Positions 43,786 through 53,353 of a stretch of DNA of 59,744 bases are shown in pieces. The stretch comes from Bauldia litoralis. GTDB taxonomy: Bacteria; Pseudomonadota; Alphaproteobacteria; Rhizobiales; Kaistiaceae. The stretch lies in assembly GCA_945882315.1 (NCBI GenBank), contig CAMCWB010000016.1:1-59744 (forward strand), in the 5' to 3' direction. Each line of letters opens with the position of its first letter. Within the stretch, counting starts at the first letter, position 1. Position numbers and translations under genes: made by a program. Under the pieces are notes generated by a model that was given only the letters and a program-made list of their open reading frames with translations, had not been told where the DNA came from and ran no database searches.

Positions 43786-44739
43786 CTAGAACTGATAGAG
43801 GTCTTCCGGCACGCCTTCGACGGTGAAAACCGCGGTGCCGCCCGACTGCCCGTCGCGGCCGGGGGTATATTCCTCGCCCTCGAACAGCGTCGCCATCCAC
43901 TTCTCGCAAAGGCGGGAAGCGTAGACGACCGGCATTTCGTGGAAATAAGGGCATTTCTCCAGTTCCGCGAAGACCGGGTCGTTATGCGGCGCGATCCAGC
44001 GCTTGCGGTCCTCGCTGAGATGGACACCCCGGCTCGGCTCCACGGCCACCCGGCTGTAGCTGGTGATCGTGTTGATCGACATGTTCTGCCAGACGGTCAC
44101 GCATTTGCGGAAGAGCATCTCGACGTCGTCGCGGCTCTCGAGTTCGTGCGGGGCGCAGCCTCAGGCGCGGATCGACTGGTCGCGTACCAGCATGGCGAAA
44201 GCGAAGGCGTCGGAGGTCGTGTTCACCGCCGTGAAGGGGGCGGAGAGCGACGGATCGTAGAGCTTGTCGCGCGGATTGGCCTGATGCCGGCAGAAGGCGA
44301 CCGAGAAGAACTCGTAGGTCGCCTGCCGGCCCGTGACCGGGCAGGGGAGGTCGATCGGGATGCAGACCGTGCCGCCGTCGATGACGGCGACCGAACTGTC
44401 GGCGAAGCCCGCCTCGCGCATCGCGTCGCCGAGCAGCAGCAACTCGTCCTCGGCGTTCTTGCAGCGCGACTCGTCATGGACGTAAAGCGCCAGGAAGCCG
44501 GTCTTCTTGTATTCGGCGACTTCGCGCCGGAATTGCTCGACCGCTTCCGAGAAGTCCGCCCCGTTCCTGAAACGCGAGACAAAATAACGTCCGAGCTTGA
44601 ACTCGCGCTTGCCGGCCGAACACATCAGGCCACGCTCCAGCCACTCGTCGAAGACTTCGGGAGCGAGCGTATGGAACGGACATCTGGCCGGAGGGACTTC
44701 CGCAGACACCGCCCTGGTTGCAATGTCGGCGTATGTCAT
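43786..44739 (-). CDS. hypothetical protein interrupted by an in-frame TGA
   Basis: Translation from the ATG at 44739 (GGAGG site five bases upstream) runs 192 residues to a TGA at 44161-44163, then continues in the same frame for another 124 residues to 43786. The second part has no ribosome site before its first ATG and keeps the genome's codon bias, so it is one interrupted gene. Cys motifs are RCPFHTLAP, MCSAGKREF, SRCKNAED, CPVTGRQ, FCRHQANP, and GCAPHELES directly after the TGA. The codons TGA-GGC-TGC could encode Sec-Gly-Cys, or the TGA may be a nonsense mutation, for example from CGA or TGG. No family is recognised. Confidence 0.55.
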
Positions 44740-44850
44740 TGATGCCTCCTCAGACACAAACTTTTACGCATGGAACCGCCGCGCCCCCGTTAAAGCCGGC
44801 CGCTTAACCCGATGTCAACCATAAGAAGCCCGGAAGCCGGCGATGTTACT

Positions 44851-44871
44851 CGCAATTTTAGCTAAATTGCG
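44851..44871. promoter_or_regulatory. perfect 21-bp palindrome, candidate operator
   Basis: CGCAATTT and AAATTGCG form perfect 8-bp arms around TAGCT. An AT-rich perfect palindrome in a GC-rich chromosome, located in a divergent promoter region, is typical of a dimeric repressor or activator site. Its right arm overlaps the -35-like hexamer of the adjacent promoter candidate. The cognate regulator is unknown. Confidence 0.55.
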
Positions 44872-44897
44872 TGTTTAATCTAAGCGTTAACTATAAT
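44867..44897 (+). promoter_or_regulatory. candidate promoter toward the GGDEF-EAL array
   Basis: TATAAT at 44892-44897 is a perfect -10 hexamer, and TTGCGT at 44867-44872 is a reasonable -35 with a 19-base spacer. It would give a leader of about 250 bases before the ATG at 45156. The spacer is longer than ideal, so the match is suggestive only. Confidence 0.4.
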
Positions 44898-45155
44898 CGC
44901 AAGTTATGGGAAGCCGCCGTGCGGGAAAGGGGCGTGACCAGTCTGTTCGTCGGGGAAATCGTGCCGACAACGCGCGGTTGCGGATTTCGGGTTCCAAGGC
45001 TGTGATGCAAACCGGAGGCCGGGCCGGATTTCCCTGTAAGGACAAGGTCGTACACTCATCCGTCGCCTTTTATGCAAATTCAATCAGGATGTTAAGCGTC
45101 TGGAAATTCTTGCCTGTCATGACTGCTGATGGACAAGCATGCCAAGGGCGGCTGA

Positions 45156-47357
45156 ATGGCATACCCCATTGCCAAGCGAATAACGCTTAACCTGATTGCC
45201 GAGATCATCGTCGCGGTCGTGACGGTAATGCTTGCGATTGGCTGGATGGCCAGCAAGCAGAACCAGCAGGGCGAGCAGACGACGCGGACCATGGTCGTCG
45301 GCGGCATCGAGGCGATGCAGGAGACGGTCAAGGCCTTCGCCAACGACTATGCGTGGTGGGAGCCCGGCTATGACGGCTACGTCGCTGGCGACGCGGCCTG
45401 GATCAACGAGAATTTCGGCTCGGGCATCGTCGACACGCAGGTCACCGACCTCCTGGCGATCATCTCCCCCAAGGGAAAGCTCGAATATTCCTGGGCGATC
45501 GACAATGACCATGGCACTCCGCAGGAGATCTTCGCGCCCTCGGTCATCGAGAACATCCAGGAAATGATGCGCGACGTGCCGGTCGCCAACGAGGCCCGGA
45601 CCGGCTATCTGCGCGTCGGCAACGACATTCTCCTCCTCGCCGTGGCGCGCCTGACGCCGGTGTCGCGCGCCGCCGAGGTCGATCGTTCGATCCTTCCCTA
45701 TATCGTCCAGTCGATCTATCTGAACCAGACGCGACTGTCGGAGCTTGGCGGCGCTTTCCTCATCGACGATCTGCATCTCGCAGTCCTCGATGAAGGGCAG
45801 GCGTCCGTGCCGGGATCGCCGCTGATCGAGGACATGGACGGAAACGTCATCGGCGCCTTCGAATGGACGCCGCCGCGTTCCGGCTATGCGGTGCTGCGCC
45901 GCGTCATGCCGCCGGTCTCCGAGGCCCTGGCGCTCTTCGGCGTCTTCGCGCTCGCTGCCGCCTACCGCATCCGGCGCCTGGCGATGCAGCTCGCCTCGAG
46001 CGAAGCCAAGGCCTCGACCGCGGCCCGCACCGACAGCCTCACCGGCCTCATGAACCGCGACCGCTTCACCCAGATCATCGAGTCGGAGGCCTATCGCGAG
46101 CTTTGCGCCGCCGGGCAGCTCGCGATGATCTTCGTCGACGTCAACGGCTTCAAGGCGGTCAACGATTCGATCGGCCATCACGGCGGCGACGAGATGGTCA
46201 GGGCGCTGGCCGACCGGCTCGCCTCGGCCCTGCCCAGCGATACCGTCTTCGCCCGCATCGGCGGCGACGAATTTGCCGTCGCCGTGGTCGGGCCGCTGGC
46301 GCGCGAAATGGTCGCCGGCGCAGCCGCCGCGCTGGTCCACTCGATCGACAAGCCCTTCACAATCCACGGCTTCGAGTTCCATGTGACGGCTTCGGTCGGC
46401 TACGCCGTCGGCGGGCCGAACATCCAGCCCGAGGAGCTTCTCCGCCGCGCCGACATCGCCATGTACCAGGCCAAGAATTCGGCCGAGCGCGACGCCATCG
46501 CCTATCACGCGACGATGGAGACCGGCGCGCTCGAGAAGAAGCAGATCGAGAAGGCGCTCCGCAAGGGCATCGAAGAAAACGAATTGTCGGTCGTCTACCA
46601 GCCGGTCGTCCGCGCCGGCGATCTGTCACTGGTGTCGCTCGAGGCGCTGGTGCGCTGGACGTCGCCGCAGCTCGGCAGCGTCTCGCCGGCCGTCTTCATT
46701 CCGGTCGCCGAGGATGCCGGCCTCATCCACGACATCGGCCGCTTCGTCGTCCGCCAGGTTTGCCGGGATTTCATCCGCTGGCCGAACCTCGCGGTCGCCA
46801 TCAACATCTCGCCGGTCCAGCTCCGCGATCCCAACTTCGTCGAGGAGCTGCGTCTCCTGGTCGAAGAGCACGGCATCAGGCCGGGCCAACTGGAGCTGGA
46901 GCTGACCGAAGGCATCCTGGTCAACAACCCGGCCATCGCCAAGCGCAAGCTCGAAGCTCTGAAGGCGCTGGGCTTCGGCCTGTCGATCGACGATTTCGGC
47001 ACCGGCTTCTCCTCGATCGGCTATCTCCGCCAGTTCCCCTTCGACAAGCTCAAGATCGACCGCTCCTTCGTCCGCGAGATCGGCATCAGCCCGACCGCCA
47101 ACGCGCTCATCCAGGCGCTTGTCTCGCTCGGCGATGCGCTCGACCTCGCCGTCACCGCCGAGGGCATCGAGAACAAGGACCAGCTCAGCCTTCTCCGCGT
47201 GATCCAGTGCGAACTGATCCAGGGTTTCTACATCAGCAAGCCGATTTCGGCCGCCGAGATGACCGACTTCATCCAGCGCAACGCGCGTGAAGAGGTCAAT
47301 CCGCTGGCGCCGCCGCGCCGCGGCGCGTTGCGCGTCGCCACCGGCATAACGGGCTGA
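45156..47357 (+). CDS. CHASE4-GGDEF-EAL cyclic-di-GMP protein, first of three
   Basis: A 733-residue membrane protein. Helices at about 11-31 and 250-270 flank a CHASE4-type periplasmic sensor (VKAFANDYAWWEPGYDGYVA). The GGDEF domain has an intact RIGGDEFAV motif at about residue 367. The EAL domain has LEALVRW (about 494), DDFGTGFSS (about 611), LKIDRSF and AEGIENKDQL, so both synthase and phosphodiesterase sites look complete. No RxxD inhibitory site lies five residues before GGDEF. It is the first gene of a same-strand run of three paralogues. Confidence 0.92.
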   Translation: MAYPIAKRITLNLIAEIIVAVVTVMLAIGWMASKQNQQGEQTTRTMVVGGIEAMQETVKAFANDYAWWEPGYDGYVAGDAAWINENFGSGIVDTQVTDLLAIISPKGKLEYSWAIDNDHGTPQEIFAPSVIENIQEMMRDVPVANEARTGYLRVGNDILLLAVARLTPVSRAAEVDRSILPYIVQSIYLNQTRLSELGGAFLIDDLHLAVLDEGQASVPGSPLIEDMDGNVIGAFEWTPPRSGYAVLRRVMPPVSEALALFGVFALAAAYRIRRLAMQLASSEAKASTAARTDSLTGLMNRDRFTQIIESEAYRELCAAGQLAMIFVDVNGFKAVNDSIGHHGGDEMVRALADRLASALPSDTVFARIGGDEFAVAVVGPLAREMVAGAAAALVHSIDKPFTIHGFEFHVTASVGYAVGGPNIQPEELLRRADIAMYQAKNSAERDAIAYHATMETGALEKKQIEKALRKGIEENELSVVYQPVVRAGDLSLVSLEALVRWTSPQLGSVSPAVFIPVAEDAGLIHDIGRFVVRQVCRDFIRWPNLAVAINISPVQLRDPNFVEELRLLVEEHGIRPGQLELELTEGILVNNPAIAKRKLEALKALGFGLSIDDFGTGFSSIGYLRQFPFDKLKIDRSFVREIGISPTANALIQALVSLGDALDLAVTAEGIENKDQLSLLRVIQCELIQGFYISKPISAAEMTDFIQRNAREEVNPLAPPRRGALRVATGITG

Positions 47358-47363
47358 TCCGCC

Positions 47364-49628
47364 ATGGTCGATCTCACCGCTGAAACCGTCGGGCAGGGCA
47401 GGGACCGCTTCCAGATGATGAGAAACCCGCTTGCCGGGCACATCACCCTCCAGGCGGCGATCCGCATCCTGATGACCGTCGTCACGGTCGTTCTCGCGAC
47501 GCTCTGGATGGCCCACAAACAGAATGAGCAGGCGCAGAAGGCGACGCTGACCATGGTCGGCGGCGGTCTTGATGCCTGGGAAGATCACGTCAAGGCCTTC
47601 ACCCGCGACTATGCCCTGTGGGACGCGGGCTACGACGCCTATGTCGCCGGCGACAAGACCTGGCTCTACGAGAATATCGGCGCCGGCATCACCGAGACCG
47701 AGGTTGCCGATATCATCGTCATGTTCGGCCAGGACGGAAAGATCACCTACGAGTCGGTCAGGGAAGAGCTGAACGCCGTTCCTTCCCAGATCTTCACGCC
47801 CGAAGTCGTCGGCCAGATCCAGGATCTCGCCAAGGACATCAACGTCGCCGACGGCGAGCAGCGGTCCGGCTACCTGCGCTCCGGCAACGACGTGCTGATG
47901 ATCGCCGTCGCCCATATCACGCCGATATCGCGGCTCGCCGAGTTCGATACGACGACGCTCCCCTACATGGTCCTCGGTCTCTACCTCAATCGCGATCGCC
48001 TCGACGACCTTGGCCAGAAATTCCTCATCGACGATTTGCATCTGGAACTCGGCGCACCCGCCCGCGAGATCGTCGAAGCCGGCTTCTCGGTCATCTCGAA
48101 CATGAGCGGCCAACCGATCGGCGCCATGACCTGGAGCCCGCCGACGCCCGGCTTCGCCGTGCTCCGCAACGTCTTCCTGCCGCTCACCGGCGGCATCCTC
48201 CTGTCCTGCCTCTTCGCCATCGGCACGGCTTTCCGGACGCGCAGCATCGCCGCCAAGCTCGCCGCCAACGAGGCCGCCGCCGTTACCGCCGCCCGCCGCG
48301 ACAACCTCACCGGCCTCATAAACCGCTACGGCTTCAACGAGGCCCTCGACTCGCCCGAGTTCAGGGAGGCAAGCGAGGCCGGCGAGCTCGGCATGATCTA
48401 TATCGACATCAACGGCTTCAAGGCGGTCAACGATTCGATCGGCCACCATGGCGGCGACGAGCTCGTGAAGCTGGTTGCGACGCGCCTCAAGGCGACGCTG
48501 CCGCCCGGCACTGCCTTTGCCCGCATCGGCGGCGACGAGTTTGCCGCCGCGCTGCTCGGCAAGAATTCCAACGAGACCGCCTCCGGCTCGGCCGCCGCCA
48601 TGGTCCACGCCTTCGACGAGCCCTTCACCGTCGCCGGCTTTGAATTCCACGCCACCGCCGCCGTCGGCTACGCGGTTTCCGGCGGCCAGCGCCTGTCGCC
48701 GCCCGAACTGCTCTGCCGCGCCGACCTTGCCATGTATCTCGCCAAGAACGTCGCCGAGCGCGAAGCGCTCGTCTATCACCCGACGATGGAGACCGGCGCG
48801 CTCGAGAAGAAGCAGGTCGAGGCGGCGCTGCGCCGCGCCGTCGAGGCGGAAGAGATCAAGGTCTTCTACCAGCCGGTCGTGCGCGCCACCGACATGGCCG
48901 TCGTCGGCCTCGAGGCGCTGGTGCGCTGGAATTCGAAGGAGTTCGGCAACGTCTCGCCGGCCCTCTTTATCCCGGTAGCCGAGGATACCGGTCTCATCGA
49001 CGATATCGGCCGCTTCGTCATGCGCCAGGCCTGCATCGACATCGCCCGCTGGCCCGGTCTCAAGATCGCCATCAACGTCTCGCCGGTACAGCTTCGCGAT
49101 CCGAACTTCGCCGCCGACATGACGGCGATCGTCCAGCGCCACGGCCTGAGCCCGCACCAGTTCGAGCTCGAGCTGACCGAGGGCATCCTGGTCAACAACC
49201 CGACCATCGCCAAGCGCCGCCTCGCCACGCTCAAGGAGCTCGGCTTCATCCTGTCGCTCGACGATTTCGGCACCGGCTTCTCCTCGATCGGCTACCTCCG
49301 CCAGTTCCCCTTCGATATCCTGAAGGTCGATCGCTCCTTCGTCCGCGACATCGGCTTGAATGCCACGGCCAACGCGCTTATCCAGTCTCTTGTCTCGCTC
49401 GGCGACGCCATGAACCTGTCGGTCATCGCCGAGGGCATCGAGAACGAGGACCAGTTGAAGCTGCTGCGCCTCGTCCAGTGCGAATATGTGCAGGGCTTCC
49501 TGATCAGCCGTCCGGTGCCGGCGACTGAAATCGATGCGCTTCTGGCGACGCTGAACGACAAGCGTCAGGTCAGGATCGGCGGCGGCTCGATCGTCGAGCA
49601 GGTCATTCCGGCCGCGGCTCGAGGCTGA
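47364..49628 (+). CDS. CHASE4-GGDEF-EAL cyclic-di-GMP protein, second of three
   Basis: A 754-residue paralogue of the gene before it, similar over its full length, for example DYALWDAGYDAYVAGDKTW in CHASE4 and NGFKAVNDSIGHHGGDE in GGDEF. RIGGDEFAA (about 388), LEALVRW (about 515) and DDFGTGFSS are intact, so both activities are possible. The ATG at 47364 gives an 18-residue N-terminal extension relative to the first paralogue; the ATG at 47418 would align exactly with it and is an alternative start. It begins six bases after the preceding stop, so the genes are likely co-transcribed. Confidence 0.92.
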   Translation: MVDLTAETVGQGRDRFQMMRNPLAGHITLQAAIRILMTVVTVVLATLWMAHKQNEQAQKATLTMVGGGLDAWEDHVKAFTRDYALWDAGYDAYVAGDKTWLYENIGAGITETEVADIIVMFGQDGKITYESVREELNAVPSQIFTPEVVGQIQDLAKDINVADGEQRSGYLRSGNDVLMIAVAHITPISRLAEFDTTTLPYMVLGLYLNRDRLDDLGQKFLIDDLHLELGAPAREIVEAGFSVISNMSGQPIGAMTWSPPTPGFAVLRNVFLPLTGGILLSCLFAIGTAFRTRSIAAKLAANEAAAVTAARRDNLTGLINRYGFNEALDSPEFREASEAGELGMIYIDINGFKAVNDSIGHHGGDELVKLVATRLKATLPPGTAFARIGGDEFAAALLGKNSNETASGSAAAMVHAFDEPFTVAGFEFHATAAVGYAVSGGQRLSPPELLCRADLAMYLAKNVAEREALVYHPTMETGALEKKQVEAALRRAVEAEEIKVFYQPVVRATDMAVVGLEALVRWNSKEFGNVSPALFIPVAEDTGLIDDIGRFVMRQACIDIARWPGLKIAINVSPVQLRDPNFAADMTAIVQRHGLSPHQFELELTEGILVNNPTIAKRRLATLKELGFILSLDDFGTGFSSIGYLRQFPFDILKVDRSFVRDIGLNATANALIQSLVSLGDAMNLSVIAEGIENEDQLKLLRLVQCEYVQGFLISRPVPATEIDALLATLNDKRQVRIGGGSIVEQVIPAAARG

Positions 49629-49714
49629 CGGACCGGCGCGATCGGAAGAGGTCTCGGGGCGCCCGCCTTGAGCGCTGATGAAAAGGCGGGATCGCAGGAG
49701 AGACGGATCCGTTG

Positions 49715-51889
49715 ATGCTGAACTCGACATCCCCTGCCGTCCGCTTCGGCCTCCGCATCGCCCTGCCGGCGCTGCTGGTGCTCGCCGGCACGATCGTCAC
49801 CGTCCTCGTCTCGCTCAACCAGATGGCCGGCGTCGTCAACCGGACCGAGAGCGCGCTCACGCACCGCTCGGCCGAGGCCGCGATCCAGACCGTGCTGAGG
49901 CGGCGCGGCCAGGTGCATCGCGACTATGCCGAATGGGACGATGCCACCCGCCGTCTCTACGGCGTCGTCGACCCGGATTTCGTGCGGGAAACCTTCCACA
50001 GCGCCAGCGCCACGCAATCCTTCTTCGATACCGCCTATGTGCTCGACGAGGCGGGGAGGACCGTGGTCGCCGTCCGCCGCGGCGAGGCGATCGATGTGCC
50101 GGTGGAAGAGGCCTTCAGCCCGGCCATCCGCACCCTGATGCAGGGCCTCGCCGACAATGGCCGCACCTATGAGGTCCGCACCGGCTTCGTCGCCGGCGCC
50201 TGGGGCCTTGCCGCCGTATCGGTCGGGCCGATCGTGCCGGCCTCCGTCGATTTTCCGAACCCGCCGGCGCGCTCGCGCTATCTGGTTTTCGGCAGGGCTT
50301 TCGCCGGCACGGCCGCCGATTTCCTGGCGCAGGAATATCTGATCGACGGGCTGCGCATCGTGCCACCGTCCGAGGCGCCCGACGACCATCTCGAGATCGT
50401 CGACCCGGAAGACAAAATCCTCGCGGCGCTCACCTGGTCACCGGGCCAACTCGGCAGCCAGGCCCAGGCCCATATCGGTCCCGCCGTCCACCTCATGCTC
50501 GGCCTGATCGTCGTCATCGTCGCGTCGCTGGTCCTGTTTGCGATGCGCGGGCTGGATCGCATCCGCAAGGGCGAGAACAGCGCCCGCCACGCCGCCGGCC
50601 ATGACGCCCTGACGAGCCTTCCGAACCGCGGCGCGCTCCTCAACGGCCTCGACGCGAGAATCCGGGCCGTCCGCGACGGCAACCCGGCCTGGCTGATCTT
50701 TCTCGATCTCGACGGCTTCAAGGAGGTCAATGATTCTTACGGCCATGCCGTCGGCGACCGCCTGCTTCGCAACGTCGCCGCCGGCCTGCGCTCGGTCGTC
50801 GTCGACCGGATGGTGGCGCGCGTCGGCGGCGACGAATTCGCCATTCTCTCGCGGCCCGGCGAGTCCGTCGATGCCGCGAGCGACATCGGCCGCCTCCTGA
50901 TCCGCTATTTTTCGCAGCCCTTCGATATCGACGGACGCACCATCTTCATCGGCACGAGCATCGGCATTGCCGCGGTCGAGACGCCGTCGGAGACTGCCGA
51001 CGAGATTCTGCGCCGTGCCGATACCGCCATGTACCAGGCGAAGGAGCAGGGCCGGAACCGGATCTTCGTCTATGATCCTTCGCTCGACGCCAAGCGCCAG
51101 GAGCGCATCGACATCGCCGCCGATCTCGGCCGGGCGCTGCGCGCCGGCGAACTCGAAATCGCCTATCAGCCGATCTTCGATGCCGAGCAGAGCGATATCG
51201 TCGGCGCCGAGGCGCTGGTCCGCTGGACCCGGAACGGCAAGGAAGTCGTTCCCGCCCGCATCTTCATCCCGATCGCCGAGGAGACCGGGCTGATCGACGA
51301 TCTCGGCGCCTGGGTCCTCCGCCAGGCCTGCCGCGACGCCCGCGCCTGGTCCGGCATCTATATCGCCGTCAATGTGTCCCCAGCCCAGCTTCGCAACCCG
51401 AGTTTCGAGATCCTCGTCCAGCGCGTCCTCGCCGAGACGGGCCTGCAGCCCAAGCGCCTCGAATTGGAAGTCACCGAGACCTACCTCATCTCCAATCCGG
51501 TCCAGGCCGGCCATTCGATCAACGCCATCCGCAATCTCGGCGTCTCGATCGTGCTCGACGATTTCGGCACCGGCTATTCGAGCATCGGCTATCTGCGCAG
51601 CTTCGCCTTCGACAAGATGAAGCTCGACCGCTCGCTGCTCGCCGGCATCGCTTCAGACCAGCACGCCCAGCGTTTCCTTCAGGCGACCGTGGCGATGGCC
51701 GACTCGCTCGGCATCGGCATCGTCGCCGAAGGCGTCGAGAACGAGAATGAAGCGATGCTTCTGCGGATCGCCGGCTGCCGCGAGTTCCAAGGCTACCATT
51801 TCGGTGCCCCGGCTCCGGCCGCCGAACTGTCGCGCCGGCTCGACGCGCAGTCGGAGAGGGGCGGACGCCCCTCGACCGTGCGCGCCTGA
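49715..51889 (+). CDS. CHASE4-like GGDEF-EAL cyclic-di-GMP protein, third of three
   Basis: A 724-residue protein with the same architecture but more diverged. It has a sensor with HRDYAEWDDATRRLYG, helices at about 14-34 and 255-280, ARVGGDEFAI at about 369, EALVRWTRNGKE at about 498 and DDFGTGYSS. The GGDEF and EAL catalytic motifs are intact. The ATG at 49715 is used with AGGAGAG upstream; a TTG one codon earlier is possible. It ends six bases from the convergent PaaK-like gene, leaving no room for a terminator between them. Confidence 0.9.
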   Translation: MLNSTSPAVRFGLRIALPALLVLAGTIVTVLVSLNQMAGVVNRTESALTHRSAEAAIQTVLRRRGQVHRDYAEWDDATRRLYGVVDPDFVRETFHSASATQSFFDTAYVLDEAGRTVVAVRRGEAIDVPVEEAFSPAIRTLMQGLADNGRTYEVRTGFVAGAWGLAAVSVGPIVPASVDFPNPPARSRYLVFGRAFAGTAADFLAQEYLIDGLRIVPPSEAPDDHLEIVDPEDKILAALTWSPGQLGSQAQAHIGPAVHLMLGLIVVIVASLVLFAMRGLDRIRKGENSARHAAGHDALTSLPNRGALLNGLDARIRAVRDGNPAWLIFLDLDGFKEVNDSYGHAVGDRLLRNVAAGLRSVVVDRMVARVGGDEFAILSRPGESVDAASDIGRLLIRYFSQPFDIDGRTIFIGTSIGIAAVETPSETADEILRRADTAMYQAKEQGRNRIFVYDPSLDAKRQERIDIAADLGRALRAGELEIAYQPIFDAEQSDIVGAEALVRWTRNGKEVVPARIFIPIAEETGLIDDLGAWVLRQACRDARAWSGIYIAVNVSPAQLRNPSFEILVQRVLAETGLQPKRLELEVTETYLISNPVQAGHSINAIRNLGVSIVLDDFGTGYSSIGYLRSFAFDKMKLDRSLLAGIASDQHAQRFLQATVAMADSLGIGIVAEGVENENEAMLLRIAGCREFQGYHFGAPAPAAELSRRLDAQSERGGRPSTVRA

Positions 51890-51895
51890 GCGGCC

Positions 51896-53260
51896 TTATT
51901 CCGGCACTTTCCGCAGGTCGACGACGCGCTTCGCCTTGATCGAGCGCTCCTGATCGTAGATCGCGCCGCGCGCCGCGAATTCGACGTCGGGCCGCAGCGA
52001 CACCGCCGCACGGACCCGCTTCGTGATTTCCTCCCGCAGCGCCGTATCCGACCACTTGCCGCGCAGCGGCGAGGCCTCGTCGAACTCGATCCTGACGAAA
52101 AGCTGGTCCATGGCGCCCGGATGGTCTTCGCGCTGGAAGACGAGCTGGAATTCGCCCATGCCTTCCAGTGCCGAGAGCGTGTCGATGATCACGTCGGTGT
52201 TGACCAGCATGCCGCGGCACTTGACGAGATTGCCGACCCGCCGCGGCGTCCGCACGACCCGCTCGCCGGGCCGGCCGCAATGCGGGCAGGGCTCCCGCGA
52301 CAGCGTCACCACGTCGCCGACGAGATAGCGGAGAAGCACCGTGCCGCGCCGGTGGAGATGGGTGATCGCCAGCATCCCTTCCTCGCCGTCGGGGCGCGGC
52401 TTGCCGGTCTCCGGGTCGACGACTTCCAGGTAATAGAGGTCGGGCACGATATTCTGCACCGGCGAATCCTCGGTGCATTGCACGAGCCCGCCCTGCATCT
52501 CGGTGAAGGCGTAGCGCGCCTGGATCTTGATCGGCCCGGCGCCCATTGCGGTGAGCTGCTCCTGCATCTCCTTGCGCAGCGCCGCCGAGACCGGCTCGCC
52601 GGAGGTCAGGATCATCCGCACGGCCGAGAAATCGGCGTTGCGCCGGCGGCCCTCGTCGAGGAAGCGGCGCAGGAAGCTCGGCACGCCCCACAGCACCGTC
52701 GGCTTCAGGCCGGCGCTCTTCTCCAGCGCCTCGGCGAGCGAGTTGCGCACCTTGAACTCGGAATTGGCCGAGCCGGTGAGGCCATGCACCACCGGCAATC
52801 CGGCGATCATCGTCGAGCGCATGACGCTGAGAAACGCGCCGGTCGGAAAGCCCGCCATCGGATAGAGGTTCGCCACCCGGTCGGTCGGCAGGAAGCCTTC
52901 CGCCTCGTTGCAGCGCCGCGCCTGGTCGAGGATGGCGTAGCAGTCATGCGTCGTGTTGTAGAAAGGCGAGGGCCGGCCGCTGGTCGTCCCGGTCGTATAG
53001 GCGATGTCCCAGAGGACGCGCTCCTCGACGCTGAAATCCTCGGGTAGGTCGTCGGCCCGCAGCCGGAACGCATCCGGATCGGCGATATAGTCGTTCTTGC
53101 CCGTCGTCGGCAGGAGCGCGATGTCCTCGACCGACCGGATTGCCCCGACATCGACGCCATGCTCCCGGAATTTCGCCCGGTAGAAGGGATGGGCGGCGGC
53201 AACCGCCTGCAACGTCCGCTGCAAGCGCCGTGATCTGATCGCGTCGAGTGTTTCGGTCAT
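51896..53260 (-). CDS. phenylacetate-CoA ligase-like (PaaK family) enzyme
   Basis: A 454-residue adenylate-forming enzyme of the ANL superfamily. The ATP-binding loop is YTTGTTSGRPSP, and ARYAFTEMQGGLVQC and GMLAITHLHRRGTVLLRY are the other core motifs. A CPHCGRPGERV zinc knuckle lies at about 320-330, as in PaaK. It should activate a carboxylic acid to its CoA ester via an acyl-adenylate, but the acid is unknown and no phenylacetate pathway genes are present. The catalytic-type Lys near IKAKRVVDL is at the C-terminus. Confidence 0.82.
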   Translation of the reverse strand: MTETLDAIRSRRLQRTLQAVAAAHPFYRAKFREHGVDVGAIRSVEDIALLPTTGKNDYIADPDAFRLRADDLPEDFSVEERVLWDIAYTTGTTSGRPSPFYNTTHDCYAILDQARRCNEAEGFLPTDRVANLYPMAGFPTGAFLSVMRSTMIAGLPVVHGLTGSANSEFKVRNSLAEALEKSAGLKPTVLWGVPSFLRRFLDEGRRRNADFSAVRMILTSGEPVSAALRKEMQEQLTAMGAGPIKIQARYAFTEMQGGLVQCTEDSPVQNIVPDLYYLEVVDPETGKPRPDGEEGMLAITHLHRRGTVLLRYLVGDVVTLSREPCPHCGRPGERVVRTPRRVGNLVKCRGMLVNTDVIIDTLSALEGMGEFQLVFQREDHPGAMDQLFVRIEFDEASPLRGKWSDTALREEITKRVRAAVSLRPDVEFAARGAIYDQERSIKAKRVVDLRKVPE

Positions 53261-53353
53261 GTGTCCGGCTGATATTTCGAAATGGCGGGAGCCAAGGTTC
53301 GATATGGGCCACGCCGCGGCGAGTCAAGAAACTCAACGCGCGCCGCAGCCTAA

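Larger units (their letters stand above)
44740..45155. other. divergent regulatory region, 416 bases
   Basis: An AT-richer stretch between the interrupted gene and the first GGDEF-EAL gene. It contains the palindrome and promoter-like sequence listed separately and no convincing gene. A candidate 94-codon frame at 44906-45190 has unlike codon bias and overlaps the start of the GGDEF-EAL gene, so it is not called. Confidence 0.5.

Noticed and set aside
44875-44890. Possible CtrA site (TTAA at 44875-44878 and 44887-44890)
   Set aside because: The two TTAA half sites are eight bases apart, not the seven expected, and the flanking bases do not fit well.
44906-45190. 94-codon plus-strand frame in the regulatory gap
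   Set aside because: Codon bias is unlike the genome's, it overlaps the start of the GGDEF-EAL gene and shows no domain.
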